Positions 1 to 11,277 of a DNA stretch of 64,000 bases are shown here, one piece after another; the stretch's first letter is position 1; each line of letters starts with the position of its first letter. A program made the position numbers and the translations under genes. The DNA comes from Pelobates cultripes (taxonomy: Eukaryota; Chordata; Amphibia; Anura; Pelobatidae). The DNA is taken from contig OW240921.1 of NCBI GenBank assembly GCA_933207985.1, positions 112,197,590 through 112,261,589 of the forward strand, given 5' to 3'. The notes beneath the pieces are model-generated. The model worked only from the letters and a program-made list of their open reading frames with translations, was not told where the DNA came from and searched no databases.

Positions 1-216
1 TCAAGGAGGCGTGCCCTCCACCACAATGGCCCAATCCAATGATCCTCATAGAGGCGAGTGCTGCACACGCACATCCAAGCTTCCCCATAGGAAAGCATGT
101 ATTCAGTGCTTTCCTATGGGCTTCCGTGTCACGTGACCAATTTTTTACTCGGTCACTGCCGAGAAAGTGCCTATAGTGAGATGAAGTCGTCTGGGTGACT
201 CTGGTGTCCCTTTACG
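1..216. repeat. Right part of AGGGACACT-type TTAA MITE
   Basis: The stretch ends in GTCTGGGTGACTCTGGTGTCCCTTTA, the inverted end shared with the better-bounded copy at 63242-63799. It also carries the 'cctatgggcttccg' core found in that family. The left end lies outside the window. No coding content. Confidence 0.6.
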
Positions 217-501
217 TTTTATGACATGATTTGTAGTTGCACTACTAGCAATCAACTGGTTTGACTATTTATCCAGTTTATGAGCTAGTGAGCAAGCTAA
301 ATTAATAGATATTTTGTTGCAACAAATATAGTGTACACAATCTACCATAATCACTGCATTGCTAAAAATAGTTTAGGATATAAGCAATCTATGCAATGTT
401 ATAGTTAAAAATATTTCAATTCTAAAAACCTCCCTGGAAAATCTATTTTCTATTTTCCATTTATTTATAACAATATATCACATTTTCCATTCCACAGATA
501 C

Positions 502-536
502 AGCAAGTGATTCTTCCAGCTCAATAGAAAATGGTA
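502..536 (+). CDS. Penultimate coding exon of a single-pass membrane protein gene
   Basis: This is a small exon preceded by a pyrimidine-rich tract and acceptor (ttttccattccacag) and followed by the donor g|gtaagc. It enters with two bases completing a codon and reads TASDSSSSIEN, a Ser-rich acidic stretch like the extracellular stalk of a mucin-type membrane protein. It leaves one base (G) over, which joins in phase to the exon at 1520. The gene enters from the left, and earlier exons lie outside the window. The gene was not recognised; exon status rests on splice signals and phase only. Confidence 0.5.
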
Positions 537-1519
537 AGCGTTGCCCGGAAAAGTATATGTATCTAATTCTAAAATGAGTAGCACTTTATATTGTTGTTGA
601 ATTGTTCTAATGATCAGCATTTCTTCTCTATTGTTGGAATTTCTTTCAAGCGTACTGTATATTACATAAGCGTCTTGATTCAATGAGATATCTGACTGCC
701 ATTCTGGGGTCAAGAAGGATTTTTTTCTAGTTTGTTGCAAAATTGGAAGTGCTTCAGACTAGGTTTTTTGCCTCCTTTTGGATCAACAGCAAAAATAAAT
801 GTGAGAAAGGCTGAACTTGATGGATGCATGCAGCTATGTAATACGGTGACAGCTGTAAAAACTGTATCCCAGGAGTGTAATTCTCACTAAATTCAGTCAA
901 CACTAGAAGACATATGTCCCAGTGTCACTCTAACAGAAAACATAATTCCTTAACCCCAACATTACCCTACTACACTACCCTAGTCGTAATCCTAATCCTA
1001 ATCCAAACTCTGAGTCTATTACACTAACCCAAGCTGAAACACATCATGTGATGGATATGTCAGGATTACTATTTGATCCAGCATGTAAAATTGTGTCACA
1101 CAGAGGACTAAGAGGTAACGTATTACCGGGCCTTAGAATGGCCGGACTAACGTTCCAAAGAATAGTCAAGATACTTGCCAAGGTCAGGGGACACAGAACG
1201 GGACACAACGATAAAGGAAAGCCAGAAGTCAGGGATACCAGAATACAGGAAAGTCAAAACAAAGCCAAAGTCAAAAAACAGAATATAACGTTTCAGGAAA
1301 ACACTCTCGGACAACCACTAGGGACACCATGACAGGGCAATGAGGAAAGGTAATCCGCAGCTGGGTGCAGAGACCGCAAGGTGAGGGAGAATATGTTACA
1401 GTATATATATATGATGCATAAGGTGACGCTTTTATATGGGGAAAATTATGCCATTTGAGATTAATGGAGAGGTTTAACAACACGACCATTTACGCTTTCT
1501 ATTTTTATGCTTTTTTCCA
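537..1519 (+). other. Last intron of the membrane-protein gene
   Basis: Runs from GTAAGC to the acceptor tttttatgcttttttccag. At 740-800 it holds a reversed piece of the repeat also seen at 35547-35806 and 37862-37960. At about 945-1015 there is a CCTAAT/CCCTAC-rich run that loosely resembles telomeric repeat. No other exon was seen. Confidence 0.5.
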
Positions 1520-1651
1520 GAATCACAAAAGCTGTCCGGGACCCTCACTGGACTTATCGTTGGTCTTGTCCTTGCTGCTGTCATGGGAACTGCTATTATC
1601 ATTGGCAGTCTAAAGTTGTATAACACCTATCGCAACAAGTCAGCAGCCTAA
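1520..1651 (+). CDS. Terminal coding exon: transmembrane segment and short basic tail
   Basis: Joined in phase to the preceding exon, this reads ESQKLSGTLTG, then a hydrophobic run of about 24 residues (LIVGLVLAAVMGTAIIIGSL), then KLYNTYRNKSAA and a TAA stop at 1649-1651. A Ser/Thr-rich stalk, one membrane span and a basic cytoplasmic tail of about 12 residues describe a small type I membrane protein, with the tail in the cytoplasm by the positive-inside rule. Short sialomucin-like proteins have this layout, but no family signature was recognised, so no symbol is given. The acceptor and reading frame are clean. No obvious poly(A) signal occurs before the AATAAA near 2057, which lies inside a palindromic repeat. 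Confidence 0.6.
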   Translation, partial: ESQKLSGTLTGLIVGLVLAAVMGTAIIIGSLKLYNTYRNKSAA

Positions 1652-1969
1652 TGCTGTATAAAACGCATCATGCTAATTTAGATGCATACAAAGCATAGCA
1701 GCACTTTAAAAGGGCAGTAAAATCAGCAGATATTAGATACACGGGGGAAAGATGTATCAATGTGTTCTTTTCTAAAATGTGATGCAAAAATGTAAAAGGG
1801 GGTGGGGTTACCAACAGAATTTGTTTGGTGGAAAAAACTTACAATACTGGAGCGCTTAATATACACAGTTCTACAGGGGTAAAGTAGAGTTATTTAACAA
1901 TTGTGTATTACACAGTATCTCTTTAATTGCCTGCTACCACACTTCAAAGTGATCCCTTCACCACATACA

Positions 1970-2895
1970 AAAATAGAAATTATAGTGTTAAGAAGTGGAG
2001 CAATGTTAGAGCTAAAGGACAAAACCCCTTTCCCACATGCAATCAAGTGATAAAAAAATAAATTTATACCTGCATGGATCAGTGAATATTATTGAATTCT
2101 ATAAACATTGAATTAAATCAGCTTAATTAGCTGGATGAAAGTTTATTACAGTATTACCACAAATTAAAAAACGCACAACGGTGTAAATCTGTTTACCCAC
2201 AAACAGGTTTTCCCGCACTGGGAGATGTCTCCTGTACCAGAAGATGGCTGATCGTCTGTGGGGTGCCTTTTTATTTTGTCCGGATGGCGTCTGGTCTTGC
2301 TTCTGCTTTTTTGAAACGCCCGGCTTCTGAATAGGCTCTGCCCCCTTATTGACGTACTTCCGTATAATACGTATCATATAAACCTGTTTGTGGGTAAACG
2401 GATTTACACCGTTGTACTCACCACCACATCTAGTAAGCAGTAACCTGCTATACATTTTGATAGTGTTTGGCTTCACTGTTGCATCAATTAAGCAGTAATC
2501 TGCTAAACATATGTCAACTAAACAGTGAATTTAGGTGTATTTTATGTTTTTATTATTATCATTCTTTTATTACTTTTTATAGCCTGTTATGTATTGATTA
2601 TTATCTTCTGTTTTTAATTTGTGGTAATACTGTAATAAACTTTCATCCAGCTAATTAAGCTGATTTAATTCAATGTTTATAGAATTCAATAATATTCACT
2701 GATCCATGCAGATCTGTTCTATGATCCTTTTCATATATTTTTTCCCATATATGCTGAGCTTGAATTGGGATATTAAGCAACAAGCAATATAAGTATAAAT
2801 GTATTTTTTATCACTTGATTGCATGTGGGAAAGGGGTTTTGTCCTTTAGCTCTAACATTGCTCCACTTCTTAACACTATAATTTCTAGAATTTGT
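1970..2895. mobile_element. Palindromic DNA element with about 200-bp arms and a nested smaller palindrome
   Basis: The block from about 1976 to 2165 (ttatagtgttaagaagtgg through attaccacaaattaaaaa) returns inverted at 2610-2885. Inside lies a second inverted pair: cggtgtaaatctgtttaccc near 2178 and its reverse near 2385-2415, around a GC-richer core. The protein-like frames on both strands are repeat shadows and share the same C-terminal residues because of the palindrome. The transposon superfamily is not clear. Confidence 0.65.
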
Positions 2896-2904
2896 TTGGT
2901 GGTT

Positions 2905-2925
2905 CCATCTGTTTCCATGGCAATT
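2905..2925. promoter_or_regulatory. X-box-like (RFX) site
   Basis: GTTTCCATGGCAAT fits the RFX X-box pattern GTNNCCATGGNAAC with one change. It stands alone in AT-rich DNA, so function is uncertain. Confidence 0.25.
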
Positions 2926-3149
2926 GCACCACTTTCAGTACTTTAGGTCACTTTTTAGAACTGATCATTTGGTAAATTATCCCCAGGTTAACGGTAATTT
3001 TTGGTAGTAACTCATAGCAACATATGTCTAATGCTTTAAAATCATGTATATTCGATTTTTTTTTAAATTGCCTTTATTTCGTCCAGTAATAGTAATAATA
3101 TATTTGTGTCTCTTTTCTATTCCTTAACAGTTAAATGTTGATCCTATAG

Positions 3150-3305
3150 ACTGTAAGCTCATTTGAGCAGGGCCCTCTTCAACCTATCGTTCCTGTAATT
3201 TTTCTTGTAATTGTCCTATTTATAGTTACATCCCCCCTCTTATAATATTGTAAAGCGCTATGGAATCTGTTGGGGCTATATAAATGGCAATAATAATAAT
3301 TATAA
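3150..3305 (+). mobile_element. L2-type LINE 3' end fragment
   Basis: Contains tgtaagctcatttgagcagg, ccctcttcaacc and the conserved end gtaaagcgctatggaatctg followed by an (AAT)n tail. The same 3' end occurs inverted at 52643-52800. Only the untranslated tail remains. Confidence 0.8.
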
Positions 3306-4499
3306 TAATATCTTTAATTCTGAATGTATATGAAAACATGAAAATATCCAAGTTTTGTTTTTTATTTTTAAACTCTTTGTTTTTATAATTTTTGTTTTAT
3401 TTTTTCCATTCTTAATGTATGGATAACACATAAAATGTCTCAATCAATTTGATGTTACAATCACATTCCTTAATCTTTCTTATCCCAAGCATAATTAAAT
3501 ATTTAGATGTGTGATAGAAAAGCAATGTAAACATATGTGTATTCTACTTTATATTATATTTTATTATGAATATATACAGATACATATGAATCCAAGAAGG
3601 TTGCACTCCCCTAAATACATGTATGTGTTGTAACGGTTCTGTTAGGACCAGTTCACACACACTCACTAACATACACACATTCTCTCTTATCCACTCAAAA
3701 AGTAGTTTTACTATATATATATATATTTAAAGAAAAGTACTTCCCAGGTTAACAACCTAATGGGGAGTACCAGCAAAAAGAGGGTTATTGGGGTGGCAAA
3801 GTGGGCATAACCCGGCATAAACCGCAAAAGAGAAAAAAGATGAAGGATATGATCACCCCGTAAAGAAAACAGGCTGATCACCTTCAAGCCACCCCTAAAT
3901 GACGTCTCAAAAAAATAATAATAAACAACTTTAATTGGAAAACTAGAAAACAAACAAAGTTATAAAATAGAGGGCCTGGTATCTGCAGAAATATAGCTAA
4001 ACTCACATGTATCAATATCTACACAATGTAGCAAACTCACTCATGACAGAGTGGTAATTAGGATACATGTAGCAATGTATAGTAAATGGTGTCATGTACT
4101 AGACCCCACAGGGTAAACACTCCGGTATAGAAATCGAAAGGATAGAGGAGGTAAAAAAGTGAGAATGAAAAATAAAGTGGAAATAACCTATCAAAGATAT
4201 AATACAGCAGTATTTAAAGGTAATGTCTAACCACAGATAACTCACTAAGCCCTATCACCTTCTAACACTCCGGTATAGAAATTGAAAGGATAGAGAAGGT
4301 AAATAAGTGAGAATGAAAAATAAAGTGGAAATAACCTATCAAAGATATAGTACAGCACTATTTAAAGGTTATGTCTAACCACAGATAACTCACTAAGCCC
4401 TATCACCTTAGGACAAATGTCCAGAGCAACAAAGTAGCTCAAGCATCGGTGTAACACCCTGTTATCCAAAAACATCAAGTAAATCTAAGTTAAAACATG

Positions 4500-4548
4500 G
4501 ACAACCCAACGCGCGTTTCGGCGGTCTAACCGCCTTTTTCAAGGGCAA
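4500..4548 (-). ncRNA. Hammerhead-ribozyme-like motif (left arm)
   Basis: Read on the - strand: CTTGAAAAA, a 6-bp stem GGCGGT/ACCGCC with loop TAG, then GAAAC, four bases and GTT. Order and spacing match a minimal type I hammerhead (CUGANGA, stem II, GAAA, short stem III, UH). The first core strand differs (CTTGAAAA for CTGANGA), so activity as written is doubtful. Confidence 0.35.
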
Positions 4549-4655
4549 TCAAAAAGTAATGAAGTAAACCGCGTACACATTCCCCCCCCCCAGGGCTATT
4601 TAAATGTCTTCTCGTACCTCCTACCTGCTGTTATTGGTTGTAGCTTGTCATTATG

Positions 4656-4894
4656 TTGATCCGTGTTGAAAGGGGTAACTGCGCATGTCAGGGGAACCTC
4701 GCGCATGCGTGCCCAGCAGACTCCAAAGTTAGTGCGCATGTCCGAAAAATGGTAATTAGCGCGCATGTCCGCTCACTGGCGGACACGCATGCGCGAAGAC
4801 TTCCTGCATACCTAGAAGGGCACCCAAATAGTGCGCATGTCCGCAGCCTTATGGCCGCGCATGCGCAAGAAACTTAGACACAAAATGAACCGCT
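4656..4894. other. GCGCATG-rich spacer between palindrome arms
   Basis: Carries several GCGCATGTCCG and GCATGCGC motifs on both strands. These overlap the NRF1 consensus (YGCGCAYGCGCR), for example GCGCATGCGCAAG near 4856. The frame through it reads as repeated SAHVRSL-like segments, a by-product of the repeat. Confidence 0.5.
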
Positions 4895-4997
4895 TATATA
4901 AATGTAGTACAACCAATAACAGCAGGTAGGAGGTACGGGAAGACATTTAAATAGCCCTGGGGGGGGAATGTGTACGCGGTTTACTTCATTACTTTTT

Positions 4998-5046
4998 GAT
5001 TGCCCTTGAAAAAGGCGGTTAGACCGCCGAAACGCGCGTTGGGTTG
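4998..5046 (+). ncRNA. Hammerhead-ribozyme-like motif (right arm)
   Basis: Mirror copy of the motif at 4500-4548: core strand 5005-5013, stem II 5014-5019 with 5023-5028, GAAAC 5029-5033, GTT 5038-5040. Stem I could form only about two pairs (CC/GG). The element family is inferred; no cleavage evidence is available. Confidence 0.35.
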
Positions 5047-5744
5047 TCCATGTTTTAACTTAGATTTACTTGATGTTTTTGGATAACAGGGTGTTACAGC
5101 GATGCTTGAGCTACTTTGTTGCTCTGGACATTTGTCCTAAGGTGATAGGGCTTAGTGAGTTATCTGTGGTTAGACATAACCTTTAAATACTGCTGTACTA
5201 TATCTTTGATAGGTTATTTCCACTTTATTTTTCATTCTCACTTATTTACCTTCTCTATCCTTTCGATTTCTATACCGGAGTGTTAGAAGGTGATAGGGCT
5301 TAGTGAGTTATCTGTGGTTAGACATTACCTTTAAATACTGCTGTATTATATCTTTGATAGGTTATTTCCACTTTATTTTTCATTCTCACTTTTTTACCTC
5401 CTCTATCCTTTCGATTTCTATACTGGAATGTTTACCCTGTGGGGTCTAGTACATGACACCATTTACTATACATTGCTACATGTATCCTAATTACCACTCT
5501 GTCATGAGTGAGTTTGCTACATTGTGTAGATATTGATACATGTGAGCTTAGCTATATTTCTGCAGATACCAGGCCCTCTGTATCCATCTATTTTATAACT
5601 TTGTTTGTTTTCTAGTTTTCCAATTAAAGTTGTTTATTATTATTTTTTTGAGACGTCATTTTGGGGTGGCTTGAAGGTGATCAGCCCGTTTTCTTTACGG
5701 GGTGATCATATCCTTCATCTTTTTTTTCTTTTATATATTTATTT

Positions 5745-6790
5745 AAGCTTACCTTTCAGAGAGATGGTGTGGATCCTCTTTTATTGGGGCTGCTGTAATC
5801 TTTGTGGTCTTTCTGTGCTGCTCTCTCGCAGCGAGGGAGCAGTGCAGGAACAGCACAGAGATTACATCTCCCTCGCTGACCGGCTACAACCCCGCTGGAC
5901 ATTGACATTTCGTCAGAGTAAACACCTGCCTTATCACATTGCCGCCAGCTTCATGGGAGGCCCTAAGGTGACCAGCCAGCCCCATGATAAGCGGAACACT
6001 TATGACTTCAGTGGCCCCTGTTGTTCCTCTTCTGCTCCATCATTAGTTACTTCTGTATAGAGTAGTGAAATTGACTTTAGGGCTATGATAGGTTGAAGCA
6101 GACGTTAAATGTGTTTTTTAATAGGTGCCAGCAAAAAAAGTGTCATTCCCATCTGGCAATGAATTCAAACTAATACATTAATTTGGCTAGAGTTATGCAT
6201 ATCTATTGAGTAAGACTTCAAGTAATTGTGATATTTGTAATCGGATGAAGGTAAACTTTAAGAGAAAGTAGCTGTGCCTTGGATTTTTTTTATCTCATTC
6301 AAGCTTTTCTTTGTCCAAGAAAGGTTGGGAACCACCGATATAGACCATAATATAATAGTTTTATCAGCCCTAAGCAGTGTGTATTTAAGTGCTAAGCCGC
6401 TACCCCCTCTGACTTCACACTGTTTGCTGGGGAGCCCAGTGAGAAGCAGCACTGATCTGGGGAAAAATCACTTTGCTAGTCCTCCTTTAGGGCCGAACAT
6501 CATATAATAATACTGCTATGTCGTATGTGGGACCAGCAAAATAATATATCAAAATACCATGTTAGGAGAACTGCAATTATTAACAAAATACAGGGGTATT
6601 AACCCAAAAGATGATTTGGAAAGTAAACTATTGGGGACACAGATATTAAACAATATTTAATAAGAACAGAAGCTAGCAAAACACACACATGTTCTCTGTT
6701 TTCTTTTGCATATACCCCAACTTAAACCCCCTAATTGTAAAATATGAAATATAAAGCACCTGCCATTTAAACACATTAAAATGAAGTACA
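5745..6790. other. Intergenic, repeat-derived
   Basis: 5745-6060 contains an inverted GCAGCGAGGGAG / CTCCCTCGCTG hairpin and is probably repeat DNA. Beyond it lies AT-rich sequence in which I see no gene. Confidence 0.4.
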
Positions 6791-6830
6791 TAACTTTGGT
6801 CACAAGAGGGCACTCTTGTGACCAAAGTTA
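6791..6830. repeat. Perfect 40-bp palindrome, 18-bp arms
   Basis: taactttggtcacaagag and its exact reverse complement are separated by the four bases ggca. It could be a tiny fold-back MITE or a hairpin RNA source. Confidence 0.8.
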
Positions 6831-8326
6831 GGTCTCTGTTATAGATTGGATATCACTTTACATTGGAGATTGTGACAATTACTCATTAGTCTATACATTT
6901 TTCAATTTCGTAAGTGTAATATGTAATAAAACGTTCTACAGTAAAAGAAACATTCCATTTCCATTCAGAAATGTTAATAACATTTTACAGGTCGATATAA
7001 AAGCTGTATCTTATTTTGCCTTATCAGCCTGGAAGTCAGGGAGGCTTGGAGAGAGGTCAAGGTAGGTAGGCCTCTAAACATGCTGCAAAAGAGGCCTGCA
7101 CTGCCTTATAAAATACAAAATGCAGTTTTTACTCTATTTTTGCTTCTTCTCCTTAAAACCTCTTGTTCCAGTAAATCACACTGTTTTTTTAAGTTATCTC
7201 TATGCCTCCTCCAGGCATTGCATAGCTCTGCAGAATATGTTGGCTTTTTTATTATAATGTTTTAAATAATAATAATAATAATTGTATTATTTATTTCAGC
7301 CTAGAAAAAAAAATACTTACATTCTTCAAGGATATAATACAGAGTAAAAAACAAGAATGTTTGAATAGCAGCATCACTCTACATACTGAATATGTTTGGC
7401 AGACCGAACATTAGGTGGAGCTGGTGTAGAATGATTTAAAGCCCTGCGTTCATTTGAATCCAGTAAGATTCTCTTCTACAGAAAGTGAACTCATTAAAGT
7501 GACAAGAACAATATAGGATTCCTATACTTAATATTCCTGCTCATGAAAAAGCCTTTGAAATCTGTAAAGGTTTCCATTTTCCCATTGAACATACCAGCAT
7601 CTTTCCCTGGTGAGCTGTAGTTACTCATGTAAGTACACCTATCTATTTCCATTAAAAAAAAAAAAGTAAAATAGAAAAATCAAGTTAAACAGTGTTAGCC
7701 TCCTTTTAGAGATAAAAGACGACAATTAAATTAAATAAATAAAACAAAAATACAGTAGGTTTGTTCACTAAGCCAAAATAGCAAATATATAAATGAGTAA
7801 ATAAGTTGGCGAATTTGTCCAATTAAGCTATTTCAGTCTAAAATGTGCAATCCCCACACTTTCATGTTTAGGTCATAACCTCGATGGTGTTTTGTAAAAT
7901 ATAAAAAAGAGCCATTTGTTTATTCTTGAGTTGTATATGCCATTATCTCTCAACTCACAATTTACTGGGATTTTTACGTTTGCACGTTTTATTTTAAACA
8001 TGTGTCCTGTATCTACAGCGTTCTTGTTTTTAAGGTACTCAAGTTAAATTAAATATAGCTAAAGTGGCTCACATTTGGAGATCTCACAACATTCACCAAA
8101 TATTCATTACTCTGTAGAATTTCCTGTGTTTTTTTGCCAATAGAAAAGACAAATGTGTTCCTGCAAAGGATAGCTTTTTAAAGTGAATTGATTCTTTGCT
8201 GGAGATCAATATCCTTTTTATTTACATTTCTCTGGGGGCCAAAAACAGAAGAATGTAAAAGTCAGCAGTGTAACCCGTGAAAGCGTTGAACTGTATATTG
8301 AGGGTGTCACTTTTTTTCAAAGAATA
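6831..8326. other. AT-rich intergenic DNA
   Basis: I see no supported gene or bounded transposon. An (AAT)n run lies at about 7266-7282 and an A-run at about 7650. Short frames here lack start context or codon structure. Confidence 0.4.
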
Positions 8327-9551
8327 CCGTATATACTCGAGTATAAGACGAGTTTTTCAGCACATTTTTTGTGCTGAAAACCCCCCACTCGTCTTATACT
8401 CGCATCACTGTCTGTATTATGTAAGTTATGTATAACTTACATTACCATAATACAGACAAGGACCGCCGGGCTCATTAGAAGCCCGGCGGTCCTGTTGGGG
8501 GCTGGCAGAGAGCTGTAACTTACCTTTCCTGCAGCTCCTGTCAGCTCCCTTCTCTCTCCTCCGGTCCGATCAGCTCCCTTGTCAGCTCCACTGCAAGTCT
8601 CGTGAGCGACGCGGGGTCAGAGCGTTGCCATGGGTTACCGTGGCAACACTCCGCGCTGCACTCAGACCGCAAGACTTACAGTGGAGCTGACAGGGGAGAT
8701 GACCGGACCGGAGGAGAGAGAAGGGAGCTGACAGGAGCTACAGGAAAGGTAAGTTACAGCTCTCTGCCAGTCCCCCTCCTACACAGCCCATCCACTGGAC
8801 CACCAGGGAATGAGAGCCCCCCTCCCTGGCCAGCTAACAAGCAGGGAAGGGGGACAAAAAAAATATAAATAAAGAAAAATGTAAATTATAATAAAATAAA
8901 AATAAAATATTAATAATATATATAAAAAAATAATATTAAAATAATAATAATTTAAAAAAATTAATAAAAATGCCCACCCCCACCAAGGCTCTGCATCACA
9001 CACACAAACACACTCTGCATCACACACACACACTGCATTCATACACACACACTGCATTCATACACACACTGCACTCATACACACACACACTGCACTCATA
9101 CACACACACACACCGCATTCATACACACAAACACACACTGCATTCATACAAACATACTGCATTATATACACAAACACACACTGCATTCATACACACACTG
9201 CATTCATACGCACACACTGCATTCACACACACACACACTGCACTCATACACACAAACTGCATTCACACACACACACACTGCACTCATACACACACACACC
9301 GCATTCATAGAAACACACTGCATTATATACACACACACACATTGCATTCATTATATACACACACTGTAAATAAATATTCAATTAATATAATTTTTGGGGG
9401 ATATAATTTTATTTAGAAATTTACCAGTAGCTGCTGCATTTCCCACCCTAGTCTTATACTTGAGTCAATAAGCTTTCCCCAGTTTTGGGGGGTAAAATTA
9501 GGGGTCTCGACTAATATTCGGGTCGACTTAAACTCTAGTATATACGGTAAC
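8327..9551. mobile_element. TA-flanked MITE with CCGTATATACT ends, carrying a CA-rich array
   Basis: The left end ccgtatatactcgagtataa and right end ctctagtatatacgg are inverted, with TA at both junctions, consistent with a Tc1/mariner-type target. Inside, about 8505-8600 and 8670-8775 form a GC-rich inverted repeat (cagagagctgtaacttacct and its reverse). A CACACACTGCATTCATA array follows. No transposase. Confidence 0.7.
8970..9365. repeat. CA-rich minisatellite (CACACACTGCATTCATA unit)
   Basis: About twenty irregular copies of a unit of about 17-25 bp. The Thr/His-rich frame here is translation of the repeat, not a gene. Confidence 0.85.
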
Positions 9552-10169
9552 TCTTAGTACAAGAGCGCAAATATTGAATGCGTACAGTAAAAGACTGACA
9601 CAGGTATTCAATGAACTCTAAAATGTGGATATTTGAACATTTAGGATCCAGCTGTTTTCGCCTACATTTTGAAGTTCACTTTGAATAAAAGGTCACACTT
9701 CGGAGCGTAAAACTGTTTGTGTGTGCTTTTTTTCCTCCTATGCTGCACCCTATAACTAATTCTATGATAAATATTTTTACTATATATTTTATAGTTATAC
9801 TATGAAAGTCTAGTATAACTTTATGGTAATACTATCGATATACTATAATTATTTATACTATTAATTCAGTAATTGGACATGGACTAGTCTGGCTATCTGA
9901 CTAGTTGTCTGAAAAAGGTGGGGACAGTCTGGACAATGACTGCAAGGTTCCGTGTATAAATTATATATTTCGTAAGTCTAATGAAGCTTTCAAGTCTGGG
10001 GTTTAACAGGAAATGCTGGGACTTGAAATGTGACTATTTTAGAATTTCTTTATTATTTCAGTTGATTGATTTTTCATAACTGTACAACTATTTATACAAT
10101 GCATGAAATCATTCGAACACTCAAGTCTGGAGTGTCTCCAGTGGGCAAATAAGATACATTCTGCCATGT
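9552..10169. other. AT-rich intergenic DNA
   Basis: No gene or bounded repeat seen. Confidence 0.35.
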
Positions 10170-10812
10170 GTTCTACTGTTGAAAATACAAGTTTACCTCT
10201 ATACCTGTAGGTACCTTTAGGCCCAGTGGGACATCTGAAACATGAGTTTTATAAGCAGGGAATCCAGAGATTCTGTCAAAGTTATTTACTGATTCTTGTC
10301 TGGATGCAGGTGGATAAATCAGGTGGTTCCTTATTAAACAGTACATTTGATAATTGGAGCACACCCAGTGATCCTCTGTCCGTATTCCCACCTCTGATGC
10401 TCGCCTTCCCTTCTCCGTTAGACTTTCACCCAGTCTCCATTCTTTCAAAAAATCATTGAAAATCATTGAAAACACACCTCTTCAGGAAAGCGTATTAATT
10501 AAACTGTTAGTAGCTTTTTCTCCCCACATCCTGATTCCTCTCCTGCAACTGTCATCCCCCCCCCCAAAAAAAAGAAAGCACTAAGCCCTCTGTGAATACT
10601 ACTCTAGCAACCTAATTTTCTACCCCTACCATTTGTGTTAGTATACGCCCTCTAGCATGTAAGCTCATTGAGCAGGGCCCTCAACCCCTCTGTTCCCCTC
10701 TGTTCCTGTGCATCCATTTGTCTGGTTACAATTACATGTCTGTTAGTCCACTAATTGTAAAGCGCTGCGGAATTTGTTGGCACTTTATAAATAACAATAA
10801 TAATAATAACCA
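10170..10812 (+). mobile_element. Degraded L2-type LINE 3' part
   Basis: The end has cattgagcagggccctcaac, gtaaagcgctgcggaatttg and an (AAT)n tail. Upstream, tttcaaaaaatcattgaaaa and cacacctcttcaggaaagcg correspond to the KTHLF-type C-terminal end of the LINE polyprotein seen at 52800-53100 on the other strand. The coding frame is broken. Confidence 0.7.
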
Positions 10813-11269
10813 TTGAGCCACTAGTGATTAAACTTCCCTAGCCACATAAAGGTAAGAAAACTAGGGGTTAATAATAAACACAGCCAAACTCTCACAATCA
10901 CACTCAGTAAACCACCCACAATCACACTCAAACATCTTCCACACAATCACACTCAGACAACCCCAATGCAAGTCCTTCATCGATTTCTGCACTTACACCC
11001 CTGATCCCAACTGTCCATTATTTGATACACACAACATGGTTGTACCATACAGAAATTCCTACGCCATCTTCCATTGGTTCCACATCCAAATTTGCAAACC
11101 GCAGAGTACGCTGCTCTCTCCTCTACAACAGCAGGGAATTACTGAGGAATCCTGAGTTTAACTTTGACTATAAATCCATGATGCATTATAATCATTTAAT
11201 TAAAAGTGCTTATAAGTTAAGAAATCATGTTAAAGCAACAAAGTGTATTTAGATGCGATATTCCCTATG
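10813..11269. other. Intergenic DNA
   Basis: Short imperfect acaatcacactca repeats lie at about 10885-10960. Nothing else supported. Confidence 0.35.
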
Positions 11270-11277
11270 CCATCAAT

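Larger units (their letters stand above)
3829..5735. mobile_element. Long palindromic element, two arms of about 830 bp, hammerhead-like motif in each
   Basis: The left arm (about 3829-4655) recurs inverted at about 4895-5735. Each arm contains the same internal duplication of about 146 bp (4112-4257 and 4262-4403; mirror copies at about 5125-5430). Each arm also carries a GC hairpin followed by GAAACG. The spacer of about 240 bp (4656-4894) is rich in GCGCATG. This could be a fold-back DNA transposon, or two head-to-head copies of a ribozyme-bearing retroelement of Penelope or retrozyme type. No transposase or reverse transcriptase frame is present. Confidence 0.6.

Noticed and set aside
945..1015. 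Interstitial telomere repeat
   Set aside because: Only loosely CCCTAA-like (cctaatcctaatcc, ttaaccccaac); not enough regular units.
5605..6060. 151-codon frame at the palindrome edge
   Set aside because: Begins inside the palindromic element, and the mirror frame exists at 3711-3953 on the other strand; repeat-derived.
8970..9416. 148-codon Thr/His-rich open frame
   Set aside because: Translation of a CA-rich minisatellite inside a MITE; no gene features.
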